34,431 bases of DNA from Candidatus Rokuibacteriota bacterium. GTDB lineage: Bacteria > Methylomirabilota > Methylomirabilia > Rokubacteriales > CSP1-6. The translations under genes were made by a program, and so were the position numbers. The notes under the pieces were generated by a model, which saw only the letters and a list, made by a program, of their open reading frames with translations, made no database searches and was not told where the DNA came from. The DNA is taken from positions 1 to 34,431 of the forward strand of contig JACQWB010000050.1 of the NCBI GenBank assembly GCA_016209385.1. The letters are read 5' to 3'. Below, piece by piece: positions 7,678-14,669 of this stretch (its first letter is position 1; each line of letters opens with the position of its first letter).

Positions 7678-8526
7678 ATGCCAACCGCGATGATCGACGG
7701 CCTGGAAGTGAACTACGTGACGCGGGGCTCCGGACCCGCCCTGCTCATGCTCGCGCCCGGCGGTTTCGACGCCACGATAGAGAAGTGGTCCACGGCCTCG
7801 GCGTGGAAGGGCATGCGAGCCCTCGAAGTCCTTGCGAGCGAGTTCACGGTGATCGCCTACGACCGGCGGGAGTCCGGGGCGTCCGCCGGGCGCGTCGAGC
7901 ACCTCTCCTGGTCGCTCTTTGCGGCGCAGGCCAAAGGGCTCCTGGACCACCTGGGTATTCGCGAGGCGTTCGTCCTGGGCGGCTGCATGGGATGCTCCGT
8001 CGCGCTGGCTTTCGCCGCGCGCTTTCCGCAGGCGACGCGCGGCCTCCTCCTCCACTGGCCCGTCGGCGGCTACCGCTGGAAGCTGAACGGTCAGGAGCGC
8101 TTCGCGCGTCATCTCCGCTTCGCCCGTGAGAACGGCCTCGCCGGCGTCGTCAAGCGCGCCCACGAGGGCAAGTCCTTCTGGCAGGACTCCGAGGCCGGGC
8201 CCTGGGGCTCAGTGATCGTGCGCGACCCGGCCTTCGCCGCGTCCTTCGAGGCGCAGGATCTGGAGCGCTATCTGGGGCTCGTGACGGCCAGCGCGCGCGG
8301 CCTCTTCGATCGGGACACCGTGCCCGGAGCGGAGCCGGAAGAGATCATGGCGATGAAGGTCCCGGCGCTCATCGTTCCGGGCGACGACCCGTCCCACGCC
8401 ACGTCCGGGGCCCACTACCTCCGCGAGCTGCTGCCGCAGCCGGAGTTCTGGCCGGTGATGCCGCCCGAGCAGACTCAGGACCGGCTGCGTGACCGCATCC
8501 TCGAGTTCGGCCGCGCCCACAAGTGA
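7678..8526 (+). CDS. alpha/beta hydrolase with cysteine in the nucleophile elbow
   Basis: A 282-aa alpha/beta hydrolase fold protein starting at ATG 7678 after a GGGGGGAGGG ribosome site. The elbow is VLGGCMGCS, so the nucleophile position (G-x-Nu-x-G) is Cys103, as in dienelactone hydrolases, not Ser. The acid loop is VPGDD (D236/D237). The usual late catalytic His is not visible in the loop FWPVMPPEQTQD; H240 or H246, right after the acid loop, are the nearest candidates. The early strand YDRRESGAS is typical of the fold. Function is unassigned. It sits between IS-damaged genes, but its composition is like the core genes. Confidence 0.75.
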   Translation: MPTAMIDGLEVNYVTRGSGPALLMLAPGGFDATIEKWSTASAWKGMRALEVLASEFTVIAYDRRESGASAGRVEHLSWSLFAAQAKGLLDHLGIREAFVLGGCMGCSVALAFAARFPQATRGLLLHWPVGGYRWKLNGQERFARHLRFARENGLAGVVKRAHEGKSFWQDSEAGPWGSVIVRDPAFAASFEAQDLERYLGLVTASARGLFDRDTVPGAEPEEIMAMKVPALIVPGDDPSHATSGAHYLRELLPQPEFWPVMPPEQTQDRLRDRILEFGRAHK

Positions 8527-8954
8527 CGGGCCACGCCCCTGCACCATGCTGACGCCGGGAAAGCGCACCCCCCGGCGCGCACGGAGAAGGGTTTGTGAGT
8601 GAGCTATGCTCCGGTTACTTCCCGCTCTCCGGCGACGTGCTCTGGACCCGAAGGACGAGGCGGCGCCCCCGCGCTCATCTTCCACCCGGGGGCAGTGGAC
8701 GCCGATCGCGCCCGTGCCGGCACGGTCGTTCCGTGGCTGGCGCTACCTGGAGTCACTGCCGAGCACGGCAGCGACTCTGCCAGACCCCGCGGCGGTTCGA
8801 TGACCACGGTGCAGAAGGAAGAACGCTCTCCTCCAAGCACTCCTTGGAAGAAGATGTGCGATCCCGCGCTGGCGCTACTTCCCCCATCTGCTACGTCTAC
8901 TTCTCCTCCACCAGCCGTGACAGGACAACGCGACGCTCTGTCTAAGGGGTGCCC
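8527..8954. other. intergenic stretch without recognisable gene
   Basis: About 430 bp with several short overlapping open frames on both strands, none with domain-like sequence. None has both a good ribosome site and a convincing start. No tRNA, terminator or repeat is evident. It could be the remains of a decayed gene. Confidence 0.4.
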
Positions 8955-10205
8955 ATGAACACGATGCAGGCGATGTTCCACTCGCTTCTCCAGGAGGAGT
9001 TCTCCTTCCAGAAGTTCGCCCTGCGGCTTATTACCGATCGCCTTCGCGATCGGGGGATTACGCTTACGCGGTCGCAGCGAGCCACGCTCGAGGACCGGCT
9101 CAAGAATCTCCAGCCCGATGACCTCTCGCTCGCACTCGAGATCACGGACGCGCAGTTTGCCCAGTCGACGATCACCGATGAAGAACGCAACGCCCAGAGG
9201 ATATCGCTCGATCTCGACGCCGACCGCGTTCTCTCAAGTCTCGAAGCGGCGACCCCGGCCATCATCCTTGGTTGCATCGACAAGGCGTCAGACCTGATCT
9301 GGAAGAAGCTCAAGCGCGATTCGCCCACCATGCTCAAGGACCGGCGGCGCGAACGGCGAGGGTTCGAGACGAGACTGGCCCGAAGGTGGGGCCGAGCGGT
9401 CGACCTCCTCGAGATGGTTCGGGAGATCGCCGTCGAAGCCGGCGATGATTTCAACACTGAGTTCCGGCCGGAGGCGGCGACCGCCAAGGATTTCGTCTTC
9501 GAGGTGCTCACCCGCCTCCATGCGCGAGCCTGCCAGGTGGGCTCGGAGGTGATCACCCTCCTCCGATCAGGCCACGCGGACGGTGCCCACGCGCGATGGA
9601 GATGTCTCCATGAGATCGCCGTGGTCGGTTTCTTCGTGCGAGCCCACGGCAACGATGCCGCGGAGCGGTATATCTTGCACAACGCCATCGAGTCCTACCG
9701 CGCGGCACTCGCCTACCAGGAGCACTGCACCGCACTCGGCTATGAGCCGCTTACTGAGGACGAGTTCGCGCGCATCAAAGCGACCCGCGACGCGCTCAAG
9801 GCTAGGTTCGGCGAACCGTACGGCGCAGAGTACGGGTGGGCCGCCGAGGCGCTCGGGATGAAGAACCCCAAATTCAGCGATATCGAACGGAGCGCCGGGC
9901 TGGCGCACCTCCGCCCCTACTACAAGCTCGCAAGCCACAATGTCCACGCGAACCCGAAAGGCGCGTTCTTCAAACTGGGTCTTCTTCCCGATCAGCAGAT
10001 GCTTCTAGCAGGCCCGAGCGATCTTGGCCTCGCCGATCCGGGCCACGGCACCGCGATTTCTCTTTCACAGATCACGTTCACGCTCCTGACCATGAAGCCC
10101 AACATCGACCGCCTTGTGATCTGCCAGATCCTGTGCAGGCTTGAACACGAGGTAGGCGAGGCTTTCATTGCAGCTCACCGGGCTCTCGAAGGCGCAGAAG
10201 AATGA
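8955..10205 (+). CDS. DUF5677-like protein of unknown function
   Basis: A protein of about 416 aa, largely helical. The central section VITLLRSGHADGAHARWRCL followed by HEIAVVGFFVRAHG resembles DUF5677, a family common in accessory regions and of unknown function. Residues 1-90 are charged helices with no signal peptide. ATG at 8955 is chosen because AAGGGG lies at proper spacing; an in-frame GTG at 8949 is possible. The end is 162 nt before the next likely start. Lower GC and varied codon use compared with the flanking operons agree with an acquired gene. Confidence 0.65.
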   Translation: MNTMQAMFHSLLQEEFSFQKFALRLITDRLRDRGITLTRSQRATLEDRLKNLQPDDLSLALEITDAQFAQSTITDEERNAQRISLDLDADRVLSSLEAATPAIILGCIDKASDLIWKKLKRDSPTMLKDRRRERRGFETRLARRWGRAVDLLEMVREIAVEAGDDFNTEFRPEAATAKDFVFEVLTRLHARACQVGSEVITLLRSGHADGAHARWRCLHEIAVVGFFVRAHGNDAAERYILHNAIESYRAALAYQEHCTALGYEPLTEDEFARIKATRDALKARFGEPYGAEYGWAAEALGMKNPKFSDIERSAGLAHLRPYYKLASHNVHANPKGAFFKLGLLPDQQMLLAGPSDLGLADPGHGTAISLSQITFTLLTMKPNIDRLVICQILCRLEHEVGEAFIAAHRALEGAEE

Positions 10206-10367
10206 CGGCCGATGTCCCGGGTACCGCGGGCACGTATACCGACGGGCACGCGTGCCAGACATCTATCTCATTCCGTTGCTCGGGATTGTGACCGCGGTAG
10301 TGCCACCCGACTTCTACGCGCTGGCGCTCTGGCGTCCAGACCCGCGGCGGCTACACAGAGGGTGCTG

Positions 10368-10841
10368 ATGTCCGACGCCCTCACGATCGCGCTGACGGCT
10401 GGCGTTACGCTCGGCGGAGGAGTCCTTCTGTTCGTCATCAGCCAACTCCTCCAGAAGTTCGTTCTCGAGCCGCTCCACGAGCAGCGCAAGGTCGTCGGGG
10501 ACATCGACTATCGGCTGACCTACTGGGCGTGGGCGTACGCCAACCCGCAGGACGCGAAGACCGCCGAGCGGGACAAGGCCATGGATGAGCTGCGAGACGT
10601 CGCAGGCCGCCTCCTCGCCACGACGAATGCCATCCGCTGCTGGCGGCTCTCGCTCGCGCTCGGTGCCGTTGCGCCAGGGATCGCGAACGAGGCCTCGCGC
10701 ATCCTGATCGGCCTGTCGAACGGCGTCTATGGCCGCTTCGACCACAATCACCCGCCCTCCCGTGACGCGCAGCGGCTCCGGGATCTTCTCCGGATCCCTT
10801 TGGCGGGTCGGCCGGAACAATCCGCGGAGGGGCATCGATGA
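10368..10841 (+). CDS. orphan membrane-anchored protein
   Basis: A 157-aa protein with one N-terminal membrane helix (about residues 6-25, ALTIALTAGVTLGGGVLLFV), then LEPLHEQRKVVGDIDYRLTY, a charged middle and LLATTNAIRCWRLSLALGAV with ASRILIGLSNGVYG near the end. I recognise this layout as a recurrent bacterial family without known function. ATG at 10368 is chosen over the upstream ORF opening at 10212 because the earlier part is Arg-rich and not protein-like. Its stop overlaps (ATGA) the start of the recombinase stub. Confidence 0.6.
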   Translation: MSDALTIALTAGVTLGGGVLLFVISQLLQKFVLEPLHEQRKVVGDIDYRLTYWAWAYANPQDAKTAERDKAMDELRDVAGRLLATTNAIRCWRLSLALGAVAPGIANEASRILIGLSNGVYGRFDHNHPPSRDAQRLRDLLRIPLAGRPEQSAEGHR

Positions 10842-10903
10842 TCGCGGCGATCTACGCACGTAAATACATTGAGCAGAACGGCGCCAACGACCTCCTGGTG
10901 TAG
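10838..10903 (+). pseudogene. N-terminal stub of a large serine recombinase/resolvase
   Basis: A 21-codon ORF that begins MIAAIYARKYIEQNGAND and then stops. Serine recombinases typically start with AxIYARxS-T-EQNG, where the Ser is the catalytic nucleophile. Here that Ser position is Tyr (codon TAC) and the frame ends after 21 residues. The following 170 nt show no further recombinase sequence in any frame. The stub overlaps the upstream stop by four nt, so it once formed an operon with the membrane protein. Confidence 0.6.
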
Positions 10904-11079
10904 CCGCGCGCGTTACGTCGCAGTGATCTGACCGTTCTTGCCTACGTAGTCCTTCAGAACTTGCAGAACTTGCCGTAAGCTCGACCCCTCGAAAAGGCGG
11001 CGCCTCGGATGTCGTCAGCACCCGGGGCGTCTGTGCGTGCCCCGACCTCGTTGTGCAGGGCACCGCGGAGGAACGCGGC

Positions 11080-11442
11080 ATGAGCATCGCGCTGACGTGG
11101 TGCGGCTTCAAGACCTACTTCGAGGAGATGGGGCCCGGCCGCGGGCAGCCGCCGCGGCCGGCCAAGTGCGTGTTCCGCGACGGCGCGCGCGTCTGGTTCA
11201 ACGGGCGGCGTCGCGTGCTCATCACTCTGCTGGTCGAGGGGCGACCCCATCGCCGGGCCGAGTGGGTGCCACTGCGGCGCGTCTATGCTCTCTCTACACC
11301 ATTCGCCCCTTTTATCCCAGGGGCCCGAGATTGCTTATCACGTTATAAACGAACCATCCGGTATCTTTACCAGTTTCGAACAGTTGTAGCCGCCCGGTCT
11401 CCCGATGAACCCCGACTCCATCCTCGTGCGGAACAAGACTGA
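11080..11442 (+). CDS. small hypothetical protein, C-terminal part doubtful
   Basis: A 120-aa ORF starting at ATG 11080. Residues 1-76 (MSIALTWCGFKTYFEEMGPG, VWFNGRRRVLITLLVEGRP, RAEWVPLRRVYAL) look like a real compact protein. From about 11290 the base composition drops and the sequence becomes unstructured, and the last 130 nt lie opposite the 3' end of the convergent zinc-finger gene. The native C-terminus was probably lost at the composition change. I do not recognise the family. Confidence 0.4.
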   Translation: MSIALTWCGFKTYFEEMGPGRGQPPRPAKCVFRDGARVWFNGRRRVLITLLVEGRPHRRAEWVPLRRVYALSTPFAPFIPGARDCLSRYKRTIRYLYQFRTVVAARSPDEPRLHPRAEQD

Positions 11443-12208
11443 TAACCTTGGCATAAGGGATTCTCAATGCCTTGGTCGATCCCACGAAATAGATGTGGTG
11501 GGTTGTGATCCCAAATGAACCGCTATCCATGTACTCCATCTGCTCGGTTTCGACTGGACGACCGCGGAAACCACCGACCCGGTAATATAGCCCGCGAGCT
11601 ACCCGGACGCTCACGCCTTGATAGCCGCCGATGTATTCCCGTTTTGTTCGGAGTTCGTAATAATCCGTGAAATCAAAACTCCAGACGAGTTGCTCCCCAC
11701 CCTTCAGGTTAAACGCTGTGGCATCACAAAGATCAACATTCCGTGGCGCTCTGCCCTCAAGGACGTCTCGTAGTGCCATGGCCAGTTCAAATCGTTGAAG
11801 CGCATGAAATGCCTCACTCGCTACATCGCTTTGGGTAGCTTCCGTTCCGCTCGTCTGAAGATTTTCTCTCAGCTGACGGAGCCCTTGCCAGGTGAATCCG
11901 AAGCGGTCCGCATACGTTCGAAGTGGAGCCTCTTCCTCTTCGGTCAGCAGATCGTCCTCCAGGGCTGCGTCGAGGGCGCGCCGCCACCCGGCAATCAAAG
12001 CCCGCTGAACGTCCGTGTGGGGTCGGTGGCTGGATCGCGCGATGTCCGAGAGCCGCTCGGTCAGCGAGCCCACTTCACTGCTGCCCGCCGCGGCTTCGGC
12101 GGCAAGCTGGACCATCGCTGGCCACGCTTCGGAATGGCGCCGCTCGCATTCAGGATGTCGATCTTTGAACCAACCGGCGTTTCGAGCGCAGAAAATGCAC
12201 TCGCCCAT
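11312..12208 (-). CDS. protein with N-terminal C-x2-C...H-x2-C zinc finger and PH-like C-terminal region
   Basis: A 298-aa protein. Residues 1-21 hold C4-x2-C7 and H18-x2-C21 (MGECIFCARNAGWFKDRHPE), a short zinc-finger pattern. A helical middle carries acidic EDDLLTEEEEAPLRTYADRF, similar to tellurite-resistance/EF-hand-like helices. The C-terminal half (KGGEQLVWSFDFTDYYELRT, MDSGSFGITTHHIYFVGSTK, ALRIPYAKVISLVPHEDG, VHRETG) has the strand pattern of bacterial PH-like domains that follow 'ITxxRIYF'. Such proteins are of unknown role. GC content is clearly lower than in the flanking operons. ATG 12208 is preceded by GGAGG at long spacing. Confidence 0.6.
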   Translation of the reverse strand: MGECIFCARNAGWFKDRHPECERRHSEAWPAMVQLAAEAAAGSSEVGSLTERLSDIARSSHRPHTDVQRALIAGWRRALDAALEDDLLTEEEEAPLRTYADRFGFTWQGLRQLRENLQTSGTEATQSDVASEAFHALQRFELAMALRDVLEGRAPRNVDLCDATAFNLKGGEQLVWSFDFTDYYELRTKREYIGGYQGVSVRVARGLYYRVGGFRGRPVETEQMEYMDSGSFGITTHHIYFVGSTKALRIPYAKVISLVPHEDGVGVHRETGRLQLFETGKDTGWFVYNVISNLGPLG

Positions 12209-12232
12209 GGCAGATTTCCAGCCTCCGCCTGC

Positions 12233-12322
12233 CTACTTCGTTTTCGCCGCTTTCCAAAACTTGGTGTGTTTGATTCCTTTTCCCTTCTTGATTCGCCGCT
12301 CTGCCGAATCCAGAATAGCCAT
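12233..12322 (-). CDS. possible 29-aa small ORF upstream of the zinc-finger gene
   Basis: A 29-codon ORF beginning MAILDSAERRIKKGKGIKHT and ending FWKAAKTK, 24 nt upstream of the zinc-finger gene. The 'RIxxGKGIxHxxFW' run recalls the tail of small antitoxin-type proteins, but the ORF is short and lacks a clear ribosome site. It may be a remnant rather than a gene. Confidence 0.25.
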   Translation of the reverse strand: MAILDSAERRIKKGKGIKHTKFWKAAKTK

Positions 12323-12387
12323 GAACCGTGGTGTGTGCGCGAGAACATGTCTCCGATGTTGTAAGGCGCGGGGTCGGCGCAAGCTCT

Positions 12388-13275
12388 TCACCTGCTGGCG
12401 CGAGCTCGGACAGACGACCTACGTCTCAGGCGGCGGAGCGTGGCGAGGTTCCGCGCGTCGGCGTTGCCTTCCTTGGGGGTCTCCAGCACCATGGGCAAGC
12501 GGGCGAAGCGCCGGTCGCTCAGGATCCGGCGAAATCCCGCGAGCCCGATCTTCCCCTTGCCGATGTGCTCGTGACGGTCGAGGCCCGAGCCGAGCCCCTG
12601 CTTGGCATCGTTCAGGTGAAAGGCGAGGAGCCGCTTCGCGCCGACCGCCCGCTCAAAGGCGGCCAGCGTCGTCGCATAGCCGGCGAGCGTCCGGATGTCG
12701 TAGCCGGCGGCGAAGAGGTGGCAGGTGTCGAGGCAGATGCCGAGGCGCTCGGGGAGGCGCGCGCGCTCCAGGACGGCGGCCAGCTCCTCGAACCGCGCCC
12801 CGAGCGTATTCCCCGCCCCCGCGGTGTTCTCCAGGCAGACCTTGACCCGGTAGCCCGCCGTTCGCGCGCAGAGCTCGTCCAGCGCTGCCACGATGCGGGC
12901 GATGCCGGCATCCAGCCCGCTCCCCTTGTGGGAGCCCGGGTGGATCACGACGAACGGGAGCCCTAGCGCTTCGGCGCGCTCGAGCTCATCGTGAAAGGCG
13001 TCCACCGACCTCCGCCACTCGCTCTCCACCGGTGAGGCGAGGTTGATCAGATAGGTCGCGTGGGCAAAGCTCAGGCGGATCCCGGTCTCCCCCTGGACCC
13101 GCTTGAACTCGGCCACCTCGGCCTGGGTCAGCGCCTTCCCCTGCCACTGGACCTGGTTCTTCAGGAAGAGCTGGACGACGGAGCACCCGACGGCCTTCCC
13201 CCGCTCGAGGGCCAGGTGGAGACCTCCCGCGATCGACATATGAGCGCCGAGGAGGTCGCCCACGCGGCCCCTCAC
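12388..13275 (-). CDS. nfo: endonuclease IV (AP endonuclease)
   Basis: A 295-aa AP endonuclease (E. coli Nfo is 285 aa). The N-terminal LLGAHMSIAGGL motif, HPGSHKG, LENTAGAGN, CLDTCHLFAAGYD, FHLNDAKQGLGSGLDRHEHI and VLETPKEG carry the His, Asp and Glu ligands of the three-zinc site. It nicks DNA 5' of abasic sites in base-excision repair. Start is GTG 13275, overlapping the SRPBCC stop (GTGA). The longer ORF upstream is antisense-like Arg/Pro-rich sequence and is rejected. Together with nth it brackets the accessory region. Confidence 0.93.
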   Translation of the reverse strand: MRGRVGDLLGAHMSIAGGLHLALERGKAVGCSVVQLFLKNQVQWQGKALTQAEVAEFKRVQGETGIRLSFAHATYLINLASPVESEWRRSVDAFHDELERAEALGLPFVVIHPGSHKGSGLDAGIARIVAALDELCARTAGYRVKVCLENTAGAGNTLGARFEELAAVLERARLPERLGICLDTCHLFAAGYDIRTLAGYATTLAAFERAVGAKRLLAFHLNDAKQGLGSGLDRHEHIGKGKIGLAGFRRILSDRRFARLPMVLETPKEGNADARNLATLRRLRRRSSVRARASR

Positions 13276-13754
13276 CGACGCGCCTCGAAGCGCTCGAGGA
13301 GGCGCACCCGGCGGTAGGCGAAGATCGCTTCGAGCTGGCGGCGCACGAGGAGCGCGTGGAGGCAGCGCCCGAGCGCGCCAAACGGGAGCTGGTAGGTCAC
13401 GCGGTCCTCGACCCACGTGCCGATCGCCGTCTCCCCCTCCCCTGCCGCCGTGCCCTCGAGAAAGAGGTGCCGGTGCTCCCAGCGCGCGTACGGGCCCCAG
13501 AGCTGGACGTCCACGAAGCGGTACGGCGGGTCGTACTCGCGGATCATCGAGCGCCAGCGGAGCGGAACGCCGAGCCAGCGGACCTGGCAGTCGATGACGG
13601 CCCCGGCCTCGAGCTCGGGTGGCACGGTGAGGAGGGTCAGCCCGAGCCAGCGCGGCGTGACGGCCGTGAGGTTCGCGGGCTCGGCGAAGAAGGCAAAGAC
13701 CTCGGGGCGCGGGCCGGGAAGCCAGAGCCGCGTCTCGAGAATGTGATCCGGCAT
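13272..13754 (-). CDS. SRPBCC-fold ligand-binding protein
   Basis: A 160-aa protein with the START/SRPBCC pattern: ETRLWLPGPRPEVFAFFAEP at the first strand and helix, AVTPRWLGLTLL, EAGAVIDCQVRWLGVPLRWR, REYDPPYRFVDVQ, and a C-terminal helix LHALLVRRQLEAIFAYRRVR. Many bacterial relatives are annotated as cyclase/dehydrase or CoxG-like; the bound ligand is unknown. It leads the nfo gene with a 4-nt overlap and has its own near-consensus promoter. The start lies only 20 nt from the divergent EamA start. Confidence 0.8.
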   Translation of the reverse strand: MPDHILETRLWLPGPRPEVFAFFAEPANLTAVTPRWLGLTLLTVPPELEAGAVIDCQVRWLGVPLRWRSMIREYDPPYRFVDVQLWGPYARWEHRHLFLEGTAAGEGETAIGTWVEDRVTYQLPFGALGRCLHALLVRRQLEAIFAYRRVRLLERFEARR

Positions 13755-13762
13755 CGCCGCGC

Positions 13763-13792
13763 TATCATAGGGAGGTGCCCCTGCCGAGTCAA
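13763..13792 (-). promoter_or_regulatory. overlapping divergent promoters of SRPBCC-nfo and EamA
   Basis: Minus strand: TTGACT (13792-13787), 17-nt spacer, TATGAT (13769-13764), then 9 nt to ATG 13754; the -35 lies inside the EamA coding region. Plus strand: TATCAT (13763-13768), 6 nt before GTG 13775. Both -10 hexamers share the near-palindrome CTATCATAG, so the two polymerases would compete. The spacing implies leaderless or almost leaderless transcripts on both sides. Confidence 0.55.
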
Positions 13793-14668
13793 ACCCGCGC
13801 CTACGTCGCGCTCCTCCTCATCGTCACGCTCTGGGGCAGCTATCCGGCGACGGCCAAGCTGGCGCTCGCCGACCTCCCGCCCTTCGTCCTGGTGACCTTC
13901 CGCTGCCTCCTCGCGTCGGTCTTCCTCGCCGTCCTCCTCGCGCGACGCGGCATCGAGGAGGCCAAGGGACTCGCGTGGAGCGACCTCCGGGGGCTCGGCT
14001 TCCTCGCCTTCTCGGGAATCTTCCTCTCCACCGGCTTCACCTACCTCGCGATCTACCTGACCACTGCCTCCAACGCCGTGATCCTGCAGGCCAGCACCCC
14101 TGTCCTCGTCGCGCTCGGAGCGCGCGTCTACCTCAAGGAGCGCCTCACCCGGCTCCAGTGGGCCGGCATCGCGTGCTCGGCCGCCGGGGTCCTCCTCGTC
14201 ATCACCAAAGGCGGCTGGGCCGCGCTGAGCCCGGCGGCACTTCACGTCGGCGACTTCCTCGTCCTCTTCGCGATCTCCGGCTGGAGCGCCTACACGATTT
14301 ACGGCAAGCGCGTCCTGACCGTCCACTCCCCCGCCCTCGCCACCACCGCAGCCTACGTCCTGGGCTCCCTCATGCTCGTGCCGCTCGCCCTCGCGACGGT
14401 CCCGCTCTTCCCGGCACCGCGCCTCAGCTCGGCGACCGCCTGGGCCGTGGTCCTCTACCAGGCGCTTCTCGGCGCCCTCGCCCACGTCTGGTGGTACGAG
14501 GCCGTGAAGGCGGTGGGGGCGAGCCGATCGGCGATCTTCATGAACTTCCAGCCGGTGGTGGGCGTGCTTCTTGCCGCCGCCATGCTCGGGGAGAGGCCCG
14601 GACCCGCCCAGCTCCTCGGTGGCCTCGCTGTCCTCGTCGGCGTCACCCTCACGACGCGCCAGAGATAG
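13775..14668 (+). CDS. EamA-family (DMT) transporter
   Basis: A 297-aa integral membrane protein with ten predicted helices in two repeated EamA halves (about residues 8-140 and 150-290). Typical segments are VTLWGSYPATAKLALADLPP, ASTPVLVALGARVYLKERLT and NFQPVVGVLLAAAMLGERPG. DMT transporters export small metabolites such as amino acids; the substrate cannot be inferred. Start GTG 13775 abuts a GGGAG without spacing, so leaderless initiation from the -10 at 13763 is plausible. It ends one nt from the convergent MFS stop, leaving no room for a separate terminator. Confidence 0.88.
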   Translation: MPLPSQTRAYVALLLIVTLWGSYPATAKLALADLPPFVLVTFRCLLASVFLAVLLARRGIEEAKGLAWSDLRGLGFLAFSGIFLSTGFTYLAIYLTTASNAVILQASTPVLVALGARVYLKERLTRLQWAGIACSAAGVLLVITKGGWAALSPAALHVGDFLVLFAISGWSAYTIYGKRVLTVHSPALATTAAYVLGSLMLVPLALATVPLFPAPRLSSATAWAVVLYQALLGALAHVWWYEAVKAVGASRSAIFMNFQPVVGVLLAAAMLGERPGPAQLLGGLAVLVGVTLTTRQR

Positions 14669-14669
14669 C

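Noticed and set aside
5957-8851. 15-bp match CACTCCTTGGAAGAA at about 5957 and 8837
   Set aside because: One 15-bp match is expected by chance at roughly this window size, and the flanks do not align.
8604-8981. 125-codon minus-strand ORF in the gap before the DUF5677 gene
   Set aside because: No recognisable motif, no ribosome site, and overlap with the start of a better gene.
11795-12364. 189-codon plus-strand ORF opposite the zinc-finger gene
   Set aside because: Antisense to a frame with clear zinc-ligand and strand patterns; no protein-like features of its own.
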